64,000 nucleotides of DNA from Chryseobacterium sp. JM1. Lineage in GTDB: Bacteria; Bacteroidota; Bacteroidia; Flavobacteriales; Weeksellaceae. Below the pieces are notes generated by a model. The model saw only the letters and a program-made list of their open reading frames with translations. It was not told the DNA's origin and did no database searches. Numbering within the stretch: position 1 is the stretch's first letter; every line of letters starts with the position of its first letter. The translations under genes and the position numbers were made by a program. The DNA lies in the NCBI RefSeq assembly GCF_000737715.1, contig NZ_JPRN01000013.1:62001-126000 (forward strand), in the 5' to 3' direction. Shown here in pieces: positions 18,601 to 26,262 of this stretch.

Positions 18601-19104
18601 GTTTCAAAAGAAATTCCGGCAGAAAAATACAATGATCCGCGTTCGCTGAGTTCTGTGGTAACAGGATATATCATGGCTGGACAGGAGAAAAAAGGCCTTC
18701 AGCTGGCTGAAATTCTGAAGAAAGAAATTTTCGAAGAATATGATTATTACCTGAGCCTTTCTCCAACATTCCAGAAGCAGTCCGCCAGACAGATGAGAGT
18801 GAAGCCGATGGAATATTCTATGGTGGTAGCAGCAGTCACAGATGCGTATAAAAAAATGGGACAGAATGAGAAAGCGTATGCTTACCTTGTGAAATCTATA
18901 GAGCCAATTGATAAAAAATTCAATGTTTTCATCAAAGAATTACAGCAGATGGGCAAAGAAAAAGCGACGAAGGAATCCGAAAATGTACAGAAAATTACTC
19001 CTTTCTATCAATATCTGTTCGATGTGATGCAGCCTTTTGATTCCACCTATTCAAAAGAAAAAGAAGATCAGATTACTAAGGCTATGATTAAGGTCACACA
19101 GTAA
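15619..19104 (+). CDS. large DUF2723 membrane protein
   Basis: An integral membrane protein of 1161 residues. The N-terminal third carries the DUF2723 signature (YFSTMEHYLSFWDCGEYI and KLEVTHAPGAALFQIVG), with about ten to twelve hydrophobic helices up to residue about 660. The rest is soluble, with YGDNDTFPVWAIQETERFR and TPR-like helices near the end. DUF2723 proteins resemble GT-C glycosyltransferases acting on lipid-linked sugars; this is family inference and the substrate is unknown. Its C-terminus is followed by a clean terminator, so it is transcribed alone. Confidence 0.9.
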   Translation: MKNWSFKKWNTVLGWVIFTIALITYFSTMEHYLSFWDCGEYISSASKLEVTHAPGAALFQIVGAVASIFALGNEENYAIVINSMSSLFSAFTILFLFWTITHFLRRLLNKDFEEITKHQEISILFAGAVGALCFTFSDSFWFSAVEGEVYSMASMFIALLVWLVTKWENEYKAADNERWVILIFFILGLSVGVHMMCMLAVPAVCLVYYARNYKFTWKNFIWANAITLGILIIVFKIIFPLIMTMFGRLEIFFVNGLGLPFHSGTVGAFVLMVAISYFLIKYARKAKKNVYQTIALSVVYMVIGFSCWMVIPVRANANPPMNLNDPDTAIGMLDYYNREQYGDWPTIYGQNYTAFLDANGMEKNEDGSFKTKKTGETYEKDEKTGTYRKTGDRFNYVFSKSQVSLLPRMFNQDKEVMANYIAMYGAPDFTFNYDNEEVADNPQAKQIFDELRSKYEDKSITAADYLKVKPYNLINVQKPSLAQNMDYFITFQNGYYFVRYLMWNFVGRQNDLEGKMENTRGNWISGISFIDNALLGNQDKIPAKFKNDSTVKFFFLPLILGLIGFFFQLNRDFGRFYALLSLFVLTSFGIVFYTGVKPFEVRERDYAMVGSFYAFAIWIGLGAGAVLWFIQSKVKSNSINLVLGVVLLGIPFMMGFQNYVPHDRSKKSAARDYAYSFLKSVSKDDIIFIYGDNDTFPVWAIQETERFRDDVKTVNFTLLATPWYIDQVKRKTYNATGIPTQLTHDDYRDGVNDQIYMMKKEDWEGVFSMLKEQGVPDTEFGAFRKYLTQDSMTLKEAMSFLKFKSSEKDHLLKMYFGEEKFEEYNILPVNKFILPVNKENALKAGIITQADLPNVVKQIMITYKGNTLYKNNLMMMDMLANFDWKRPINFSSGGVYDSENIFYLDEYLQFEGFSYKLVPVHTAPSPDGDMGRVDVNSLYNAVKNFRWGNFKDLSIHYDEAATSNIMVYRMAAGRAASALALSGQKGKALEILDLVSKEIPAEKYNDPRSLSSVVTGYIMAGQEKKGLQLAEILKKEIFEEYDYYLSLSPTFQKQSARQMRVKPMEYSMVVAAVTDAYKKMGQNEKAYAYLVKSIEPIDKKFNVFIKELQQMGKEKATKESENVQKITPFYQYLFDVMQPFDSTYSKEKEDQITKAMIKVTQ

Positions 19105-19143
19105 AATAGATACTTCTTTAAGTAGAGTATTTCAATAAGATCC

Positions 19144-19176
19144 AAAATCCGTCAAATCACAATTTGGCGGATTTTT
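19144..19176 (+). terminator. intrinsic terminator after DUF2723 gene
   Basis: AAATCCGTCAAAT pairs with ATTTGGCGGATTT (one G-U) across CACA, followed by TTT. Confidence 0.85.
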
Positions 19177-19515
19177 CGTGTAAAGCCAAAACTAAAAACC
19201 GGATGATTGAAGAAAATTCTGAGTCCTGATCTATGTATTCGGTGAAATAATGGGAGTCAGCTGAGCTGAAAAATCAGCCAAAAGACCGATTGTCACCTTA
19301 TTTTAGTTCAGATTTTAATTTTTTTTTAATTTTTTTTAAGGAGTAAATTCTGTTATTTTTAGTAAGTAAATATTTTCACCAATTATTGTTTTTCCCTTTG
19401 CTGTGGCTTAATGCAGGTGATTTGTGATATGAAATACTTTATGAAATAGCCTGCCAGAAGAAACCTGCATCGAACCGGAATAACCGGCATTCCTCCCTGT
19501 TTCGTGATTTTTTGT

Positions 19516-19544
19516 TTTGTATGTAAAATATTTTTTTATTTTTG
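19516..19544 (+). promoter_or_regulatory. predicted lanA promoter
   Basis: TTTG at 19516-19519 and TATTTTTG at 19537-19544 with a 17-bp spacer fit the Bacteroidota housekeeping promoter (TTTG, then TAnnTTTG). It lies 26 bp before the lanA ATG, so transcription would start very close to the gene. Confidence 0.6.
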
Positions 19545-19570
19545 TTTTGCAATTAAAATAATTAACAACC

Positions 19571-19795
19571 ATGAAAAAATTAACAAAACTTAAATTTGAT
19601 AAGAAAGTTATCAATGAGTTAACAAAAGTAGAACAGAGCTCTGTAAAAGGAGGTGAATTAGGAATGGAGCAGGAAGTAGGTGTTTCCAAAGATTTTGACA
19701 CCCCAACATTTAATGACAAGTGTTTCGACGGAGGTTCTACAACTTTCAGAAAAGCTTGTACATGGTGTGGTTTCTTCCACAGTACTAAGTGGTAA
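19571..19795 (+). CDS. lanA: class I lanthipeptide precursor peptide
   Basis: A precursor of 74 residues. The leader (1-28) is lysine-rich, with LKFDKKVINEL and a double-glycine end VKGG (27-28), as in Bacteroidota GG-leader peptides (TIGR04149-like). The core (29-74) has three Cys (51, 63, 66) and nine Ser/Thr (39, 44, 46, 56, 57, 58, 64, 71, 72). Thr44/Thr46 lie before Cys51, and Ser56/Thr57/Thr58 before Cys63, so dehydration and ring closure in the usual N-to-C direction is possible. It is followed by lanC and lanB genes, which supports the call strongly. The product's activity is unknown. Confidence 0.9.
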   Translation: MKKLTKLKFDKKVINELTKVEQSSVKGGELGMEQEVGVSKDFDTPTFNDKCFDGGSTTFRKACTWCGFFHSTKW

Positions 19796-19815
19796 AAAAT
19801 AGCTAATTATTGGCT

Positions 19816-19855
19816 GCAGATGATTTGTTTTAATTAACAGATCATCTGTGTTTTT
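19816..19855 (+). terminator. hairpin between lanA and the enzyme genes (attenuator-like)
   Basis: CAGATGAT (19817-19824) and ATCATCTG (19841-19848) pair around a 16-base loop, extended by one G-U pair, and five T follow two bases later. It looks like a leaky terminator that would give more precursor than enzyme transcript. Confidence 0.6.
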
Positions 19856-19895
19856 ATATGGATATACTGCGAGGAACTTCTTAGCTGCTAATTTT

Positions 19896-21605
19896 ATGAA
19901 ACTCAAATTTTTTTTCGGAATTCTTGTTTCGGTTTTGATCGGGATCTTTTTTTTCAGTAAAAGAAATGCACCGAAAGAAGGTACGACCCTTTTCTACAAT
20001 ACCATTCAGAGTGTGGGAAGCGATTCTGCTGCAGGAAAAGAGAAAGAACTTTTGGAATTGTGTAAAGTCTGGGGTCTTATAAAATACCATTCATCCGACC
20101 GCGATCTCATCCGGTCGTCCGATGTCTCGCTTATCAAAGCATATGGGAAAATCATGACGGGCAAAGCTGGTCTAAATCTCTTAATCTCCCGGGATCTTCA
20201 ATTGCCAGCAAATAATCAGTCTGATGTCCATCCATCCTATATCGGTTTTCTACCGGATGAAAACTGGATTGAAAATTCCGAAATCATTAATCAGGAAAAT
20301 AAAAGAAATTTAATAGACTTTATTGCTGCATCTTACCAGAAATCCGGAGAAAGATTGGTAACAGCTGAAGACAATGGGGAATTAAGCTTTGAAGATGATT
20401 CTTTGTTTTATGACGAATCAAAAACAACACCTGCACAACGTTTCCTTTCCTTATGCAAGCTGTGGAATATTACCCGTTATTATTATCCTTATTTTCAAAC
20501 TATTTCCGAAAACTGGAATCATGTCTTTTTTGAAATGCTGCCTGTATTCATCAATGCTGACACTGAGCAAAAATATTATGCAGCGGTTCAGATTTTCGGT
20601 TCCCGGTTAAAAGACAGTCATGTTGCCGTCAAAATGGGAGATTCTGATGAGTACGACGGAAAATATGTTGGTAATGCTGTTTTAAAAACAATAGAAGGAA
20701 GAACTTTTGTAAAAGGTTTTATTGTAAATTCTGTTCAGAGTGCACTCAAAAAAGGTGATGAAATATTGACGATTAACGGGAAGAATATTATTTCGGTTCA
20801 GGACAGTTTAAAAGAAAAAACTTCAGGTTCCAATGACATTGTTTTAAGCCGTGATATCAATCGTTTACTGTTGCTTTCCAAAAAGAAAACAGCTAAGCTC
20901 GAGATTGTAAGGCAAAACAGAATGATTACCGTTCAGGAACATTTAACGCATATCAATACCGCAAGAGAAACTGAAGAAAAACAGTATAAAAGCAATGCAG
21001 GAAAGGCGGTGTCAAAAATGATAGACAAGAATATCGGTTATATCAGGATCAATGATATCTTTTCCGGAAATTTCAGAGTTTCTTTTGAGAAAATCAGCAA
21101 TGCTAAGGCCATTATTTTTGATGTAAGGGCTTATCCTAATGAAATTGCTGTAGATTTTCTGAAGTATTTCGATACCAGGCCTTTTCAAACCATGAATTTA
21201 TACCGGGCAGATGTCACCTATCCCGGAATGATGAGGACCATAGAAAACGAAATGCATATTCCTGATGCTAAAAAAGACGCATACACGGCACCAGTGGTTA
21301 TTTTGATCAATGAATATACCCAAAGTCAGGGCGAAAGTATGCTTCTGGCTATGAAATCAATAAAAAACTCAGTTACTTTAGGCGATTATACAGCAGGAAC
21401 CAACGGAAATGTGATGGTGATCAAGCTACCCGGAAAAACAAAGATCCGGATGAGCGGAATAGGGGTACTGCTGCCTGATTACAGTGCCACTCAGAGAACG
21501 GGAATCAGACCTGATATTCTGGTTCAGGAAAATTCAGCTTCTTTAATGAAAGGTGAGGATATTCAGCTGCAAGAAGCTATTAATTATATCAACAAAAAAC
21601 TATGA
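19896..21605 (+). CDS. S41 family serine protease in lanthipeptide operon
   Basis: A tail-specific-protease-like enzyme of 569 residues. An N-terminal membrane/signal segment (KLKFFFGILVSVLIGIFFF) places the rest outside the cytoplasm. A PDZ-like segment is visible (VKGFIVNSVQSALKKGDEIL, then NGK). The catalytic Ser is probably Ser477 in TQSQGES, the position of SxSE in S41 proteases. The start giving MKLKFFF is preferred over an in-frame ATG 48 bp upstream. It sits between lanA and lanC, and its stop overlaps the next gene start (ATGA). A role in removing the leader or degrading misprocessed peptide is inferred from context only. Confidence 0.85.
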   Translation: MKLKFFFGILVSVLIGIFFFSKRNAPKEGTTLFYNTIQSVGSDSAAGKEKELLELCKVWGLIKYHSSDRDLIRSSDVSLIKAYGKIMTGKAGLNLLISRDLQLPANNQSDVHPSYIGFLPDENWIENSEIINQENKRNLIDFIAASYQKSGERLVTAEDNGELSFEDDSLFYDESKTTPAQRFLSLCKLWNITRYYYPYFQTISENWNHVFFEMLPVFINADTEQKYYAAVQIFGSRLKDSHVAVKMGDSDEYDGKYVGNAVLKTIEGRTFVKGFIVNSVQSALKKGDEILTINGKNIISVQDSLKEKTSGSNDIVLSRDINRLLLLSKKKTAKLEIVRQNRMITVQEHLTHINTARETEEKQYKSNAGKAVSKMIDKNIGYIRINDIFSGNFRVSFEKISNAKAIIFDVRAYPNEIAVDFLKYFDTRPFQTMNLYRADVTYPGMMRTIENEMHIPDAKKDAYTAPVVILINEYTQSQGESMLLAMKSIKNSVTLGDYTAGTNGNVMVIKLPGKTKIRMSGIGVLLPDYSATQRTGIRPDILVQENSASLMKGEDIQLQEAINYINKKL

Positions 21606-21826
21606 AAACCAAACGTATATTAACCCTTTTTTTGATAAGTTTTATCACGGTAAACTTATTAATGTACTTAGATTATGAAACTGTTTCACTGATAGAAATA
21701 TACAGAAACTCCGAATCTACCATGGAAGTGGCTTTCGGAACAATGATTCTGTTTATTGTACTGTTGGTGATTTATTATATTGCTTATCTGATCAGAAAAA
21801 AAATGCTGCATGGAAAAACTAGATGA
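21602..21826 (+). CDS. small two-TM membrane protein in lanthipeptide operon
   Basis: A protein of 74 residues with two predicted membrane helices (about 5-23 and 46-65) joined by an acidic loop and ending in a basic tail. It overlaps the protease gene by 4 bp (ATGA) and lanC by 17 bp, so it is translationally coupled in the operon and unlikely to be spurious. I recognise no family. An immunity protein or a membrane adaptor would fit the position, but that is a guess. Confidence 0.75.
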   Translation: MKTKRILTLFLISFITVNLLMYLDYETVSLIEIYRNSESTMEVAFGTMILFIVLLVIYYIAYLIRKKMLHGKTR

Positions 21827-23015
21827 ACTTAATACACTGATCAGAATCTGTGAAAAAGAGATCAAAGAAGATATTGTAGATCTGGGCATTTTCACCGGAT
21901 ATCCCGGACTGGCCCTGTATTATTTTGAAAAACATAAGCTGTTTAATGACAGTGAAGCATTTGAGAAATTTGAACATTATCTGGATAAATCCCTCAACGG
22001 GTTGCAGGAAGACAAGGTCTTTTCTTTATGCTCCGGTTCTGTAGGCATCTATTATCTGATCTTTTATCTTACCAAAAACGAATATTTTGATGAGCCTATA
22101 GAAGAATCTTTCGAAGAATTCCCTGAATATGCCGATGATCTTCTGGAGTATTATGCAGGAAAAAGAAATTTCGATTATCTGCATGGTTTTATGGGTGTTC
22201 TGTTCTTATGCCTTGAGCTGTATTCCTTCAGCACGGATGATGATTTTAAACATAAAATAAAAGATAGAATCATCACGGTCGTTCACCTGCTGAAATCCCT
22301 GTCAGTACCAGTTGACGAAGATAAAATTGCCTGGATATCAAAAGGGCTTTACAGTAAAGTGGAAGGCTTTTCATTTGGTTTTGCCCATGGAATTCCAAGT
22401 ATCATAAGTCTGCTCAGTAATGTGTACACGGCTGGTATTGAAAAGGAAATCATCAAAGAAATGTTGGATAAGTCCTACAATTTCATCAGATCCGTACAGG
22501 GGGATTACGACGGTTCAAGCTTCCCGAATTTTATCACTGTACGCGACGGAGAACGTATTGCCACAGACAGCAGCCGTCTGGCCTGGTGCTATGGCGACTT
22601 GAGTGTAGGGATTGCGATGCTCCATTACGGAAAGGCACTGGGAAATGAAGAAAGTGTTTCCGAAGCTGAAAAAATACTTTTAAAAACTACGGAAAGAGAA
22701 TACGGAAAAACAGGCGTTGTAGATGTGTTCTTATGCCACGGCAGCTCAGGGCTGATCATGATGTATCATTATTTGTACAGAGTTACCGGAAATGAAGCCT
22801 TTAAAAAAGCTACAGATTTCTGGACCCAGGATACCCTTAGCATTGGCAGCCATCCGGAAACCGGGATGAGAACATGGCTGGGCAGTGAAGGTTGGATAGA
22901 GCAGGATACCATTCTGGAAGGACGTACAGGACTGCTGCTGCAACTCTATGCCGTAACCCATAAAGACTATAAAAACCCATTAGAAAAACTATTTTTACTA
23001 GACCATGAACATTGA
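21810..23015 (+). CDS. lanC: lanthionine synthetase C family cyclase
   Basis: A LanC-type zinc enzyme of 401 residues, the normal length. It adds Cys thiols to dehydroalanine or dehydrobutyrine to close (methyl)lanthionine rings. The zinc ligands are visible: Cys260 in SRLAWCYGD, and Cys309-His310 in FLCHGSSG. The GFAHGIPS stretch and the repeated alpha/alpha-barrel GxxG motifs (FTGYPGLAL, LCSGSVGIYY, LHGFMGVLF) are as in NisC. It overlaps the small membrane gene upstream and lanB downstream by about 11 bp. Confidence 0.96.
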   Translation: MEKLDELNTLIRICEKEIKEDIVDLGIFTGYPGLALYYFEKHKLFNDSEAFEKFEHYLDKSLNGLQEDKVFSLCSGSVGIYYLIFYLTKNEYFDEPIEESFEEFPEYADDLLEYYAGKRNFDYLHGFMGVLFLCLELYSFSTDDDFKHKIKDRIITVVHLLKSLSVPVDEDKIAWISKGLYSKVEGFSFGFAHGIPSIISLLSNVYTAGIEKEIIKEMLDKSYNFIRSVQGDYDGSSFPNFITVRDGERIATDSSRLAWCYGDLSVGIAMLHYGKALGNEESVSEAEKILLKTTEREYGKTGVVDVFLCHGSSGLIMMYHYLYRVTGNEAFKKATDFWTQDTLSIGSHPETGMRTWLGSEGWIEQDTILEGRTGLLLQLYAVTHKDYKNPLEKLFLLDHEH

Positions 23016-26000
23016 ATTTATAGATAAAATGATCCTCAGGACACCCATCGGGTCTGTTGATGATCTTAAACCTATCCGTGAGATTAAAGATATTGCTACA
23101 GAAGGGTTGGAATTTGTGGAGAAAACCTTTACAGGACACTTCAGACTGGCGCTTCTGTATGCTACAAAAAATTTATTTGAGGAAATTACAAAAGCCTTAG
23201 AGACCAAAGATCTTCCGGAGAAAATGTTTTTCAGCTATATAAAATATTATGTAAGATACTGCTCCAGATCTACACCGTTCGGGCTGTTTTCTACTTATGG
23301 GGTTTGTGATTTTAAAGAAGGAGGTGATGCATTTTCCGTGCAGATAGAGGAGAGCGAAATCCGTATGAGAATAAGCCTGAGCTACATCTATGAATTAAGC
23401 AGAGAAATCAGCAGCAGCAAAAATCTGTGGAAGTACAGTTTTCTGTATCCCAATCAAACGGCTTTCAAGATTGCTGAAGATATTCGGTACAATGAGCTGT
23501 ATATCAAGCCTTATTCTATGAATTACAGACTGTCATCAGTAGCGTCCAACGATGTTCTGGAATATATCTTTTCAGAAAGCGGACAGGGAATCTATTTTGA
23601 AGATCTGTCAGCAAAGCTTCAGGAAGAAGGCTACGAAAAGGAAGAAGTAGAGGAATACCTTGATGAACTGATTGAAAATAATGCCCTGCTGATGGATATT
23701 TTCCCGTCGCCTGCCACCAATCATTACGTAGAGGCATTCATAGAAAAATTGAAAAAATTTAAAGATAACGGAGAAGTTATTTCAATAAAGGGACAGGAAA
23801 AAACGGTTAATCAGATTGTTGAAGAAGTGACGCAGCTTCAGGATGATCTTAAAAACGGGATCAAAGAATCAGAAGCAGGATCATCAGAAAAGCTGGAGGA
23901 TCTGATTCTGAATGAGATGCAGAATATTGATGTTACCAGCTTCAGAGACGGTGAGGCAGAGATTGGCAGCAAAGTCTTTCATAATGTAAAAAATACACTC
24001 TTTTCACTTTCCTACCTGAATTCCAGACGGAAAGAAAAAGATCCTTCACTGACCCAGTTTATTGATGAATTTAAAGATAAATACGGAGAATCGGAACTTC
24101 CGCTTTTACATGTGATTGATCCGGAGCTGGGTATCTTTACAGATCGTGTAAGCAGCATCTCCACACCATTTCTGGATGGAATTCTTTTTCAGACCGGAGG
24201 AGGAAAGGATTATAAATTTACAGAAGTAGATCAATATCTGTTCAGTAAATACCAAAATGCTTTACAGTTTGGGAAAACTGAGGTTGTCCTGACGAAAGAG
24301 GAATGTGCAAAATTCAAACCTTCCTATTCAAGGGTTTTCAGCCAGACGCTGAACTGTAATATGTCGCTGTTTAAAGATCAGAAGGGTCAGACAGTAACGG
24401 CTATTCATGGGGCATTCGGTTCCAGTGCGGTCAATAATATGGGGAGATTTACGCACGGCTCTGAAAAGCTGCAGAAGCTGGCCGAAAAAATTGTTGAAAT
24501 AGAATATGAAAACCTGCATGAATCAGTAGAATATGCAGAAATTGTAGATCTGCCAAGTTTAAGGCATGGAAATCTAGTGGTGAGGGAAAACTATCTGAAA
24601 GACGAGATCCTGATCAATATTCCGGCTCCGTCAGATACGGGCAAAAATACTATAAAACTGTCTGATATTACCATTTCCATACGAAGTGAAGAGGTGATTT
24701 TAAGAAATAAAAATACAGGAAAGATCATCGTTCCGCGTTTGAGTAATTCCCATAATTTCCAGCTGCAGAACCTGTCTCATATTTACAGATTCCTGTCGCT
24801 GATTCAGGTACAGTGGGATTGCTCGATCAGCTTTTCATGGGGCTTTATCGATTCCTTTGCCAAGTTTACCCCTCGTGTTAAAATTGAAAAAATAATCGTT
24901 AAAGAAGCTGCTTGGAATCTGAACCAGACAGATCTTACCTTTTTAAAGGCAAAAGACGAAAATCTTTTCTCAGAATTCAAAAAATTCAAAGAAGAATGGA
25001 AAATTCCGGATCATGTTTATCTTGTGGAAGGAGATAATAAGCTTCTTTTTGATCTTTCTTCTGACGTTTTTATCCGTCTTTTCGTTTCTATGATTGCAAA
25101 AAAGGAGAAAATTACCCTGGTTGAAGATCTCGTTACAGAAAACTCCAATGTGGTGAACCCGGATAAAAAGCCCTTTTATTCTGAGCTCCTGATTCCTGTT
25201 ATTATACAGGATAAAAAACAGAATTTCGAGTTTAAAGACCTTTCCGAAAACCGTTCCAAGCTGTCTCCGCTGTCAGAATGTTTATACATGAATATTTACA
25301 CGGGCGAACAACAAATGGATTCCCTACTTAGGAATGAGCTTTTTGAACTGAACGGAAAATTGTTTGAAAAAGATCTGATCAATAATTTCTTCTTTATACG
25401 GTATAATGAAAACGGAACCCACATCAGGCTGAGGTATTTCATCAAAAACTATGAGGTATACAATGATTTGTTTGCCCATATCCGTGAAGCGATGGGAACA
25501 TACATAGAGCAGGATATCATCAAGTCATTTGAGATCACTACCTACAAAAGAGAACTCGAAAGATATGACTATGCCGGCATTGAATTCTCTGAAACCTATT
25601 TCGGTAAAGAGAGTACCATGGTCATGCTTCTGTTGAGAGAGCTGGAAGAAATCGGGTTTGAAGACCGATGGCTTGCGGGAACTGTTTTCATAGATAAACT
25701 GATGGATAAGTTCGCTTATACGCTGGATGGGAAAATGGAATTTTTCACTCAGTTAAGCAGCCAGTTCAATCAGGAGTTCAATTCCAACAAAGCCCTGACA
25801 AAAGTAATAGCGACAAAATATAAGTCTTCCGAACAGGCAATTCACAGCTCTATTGGTTTGGAAAATAATGAATTAGCCAATGTTTACAGACTGCTTGATT
25901 CATTCCTGAATTCTTTCTCGCTTGATAATCTTTTAAGTGAAAAGGGCACAGAAGACCGCAACAGTTACGTGGGAAGCTTAATTCATATGTTCTTTAACAG

Positions 26001-26115
26001 GCTGCTTGTTTCCCAGCATAGAAAGCAGGAACTGGTGATTTACAATTTCATGCTGAAGTTCTACAAAACCCAGTTGAATAAAAAGACATCTGTAAAGGAA
26101 ACTCCTGTTGTTTAA
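23005..26115 (+). CDS. lanB: class I lanthipeptide dehydratase (full-length LanB)
   Basis: A full-length LanB of 1036 residues. It dehydrates Ser/Thr of the precursor using glutamyl-tRNA. The N-terminal glutamylation domain has the hallmark RSTPFGLFS (from residue 88). The C-terminal part (about 740-1020) is the SpaB_C/thiopeptide-type elimination domain, with FFIRYNENGTHIRLRYF and a long helical end. Both halves are in one chain, unlike the split enzymes of some Bacteroidota clusters. It is the last gene of the operon and is followed by a strong terminator. No lanT or lanP gene is next to it. Confidence 0.96.
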   Translation: MNIEFIDKMILRTPIGSVDDLKPIREIKDIATEGLEFVEKTFTGHFRLALLYATKNLFEEITKALETKDLPEKMFFSYIKYYVRYCSRSTPFGLFSTYGVCDFKEGGDAFSVQIEESEIRMRISLSYIYELSREISSSKNLWKYSFLYPNQTAFKIAEDIRYNELYIKPYSMNYRLSSVASNDVLEYIFSESGQGIYFEDLSAKLQEEGYEKEEVEEYLDELIENNALLMDIFPSPATNHYVEAFIEKLKKFKDNGEVISIKGQEKTVNQIVEEVTQLQDDLKNGIKESEAGSSEKLEDLILNEMQNIDVTSFRDGEAEIGSKVFHNVKNTLFSLSYLNSRRKEKDPSLTQFIDEFKDKYGESELPLLHVIDPELGIFTDRVSSISTPFLDGILFQTGGGKDYKFTEVDQYLFSKYQNALQFGKTEVVLTKEECAKFKPSYSRVFSQTLNCNMSLFKDQKGQTVTAIHGAFGSSAVNNMGRFTHGSEKLQKLAEKIVEIEYENLHESVEYAEIVDLPSLRHGNLVVRENYLKDEILINIPAPSDTGKNTIKLSDITISIRSEEVILRNKNTGKIIVPRLSNSHNFQLQNLSHIYRFLSLIQVQWDCSISFSWGFIDSFAKFTPRVKIEKIIVKEAAWNLNQTDLTFLKAKDENLFSEFKKFKEEWKIPDHVYLVEGDNKLLFDLSSDVFIRLFVSMIAKKEKITLVEDLVTENSNVVNPDKKPFYSELLIPVIIQDKKQNFEFKDLSENRSKLSPLSECLYMNIYTGEQQMDSLLRNELFELNGKLFEKDLINNFFFIRYNENGTHIRLRYFIKNYEVYNDLFAHIREAMGTYIEQDIIKSFEITTYKRELERYDYAGIEFSETYFGKESTMVMLLLRELEEIGFEDRWLAGTVFIDKLMDKFAYTLDGKMEFFTQLSSQFNQEFNSNKALTKVIATKYKSSEQAIHSSIGLENNELANVYRLLDSFLNSFSLDNLLSEKGTEDRNSYVGSLIHMFFNRLLVSQHRKQELVIYNFMLKFYKTQLNKKTSVKETPVV

Positions 26116-26134
26116 ATAATTGAAAAATAAGTTG

Positions 26135-26171
26135 AAAGTCCATCGAATCTCCGATTCGGTGGACTTTTTTT
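26135..26171 (+). terminator. terminator of the lanthipeptide operon
   Basis: AAGTCCATCGAATC pairs with GATTCGGTGGACTT (one G-U) around a TCC loop and is followed by seven T. Confidence 0.92.
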
Positions 26172-26262
26172 ATCCTTATATCGTAGGGAATCCTTGCCAA
26201 GGATATCAACAGAAACCTTTAACCTTGTAATCTTAATTTTCTTAACCCTTAGTCAGTCTAAT

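Larger units (their letters stand above)
19105..19570. other. intergenic region upstream of lanA
   Basis: This gap holds the DUF2723 terminator, an AT-rich stretch with T runs, an inverted repeat ATGCAGGT/ACCTGCAT (19411-19418 and 19463-19470), a repeated AACCGG motif (19473 and 19482) overlapping GGAAT-N7-ATTCC (19477-19493), and the lanA promoter. No further precursor-like small gene was seen in it on the plus strand. Confidence 0.6.
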
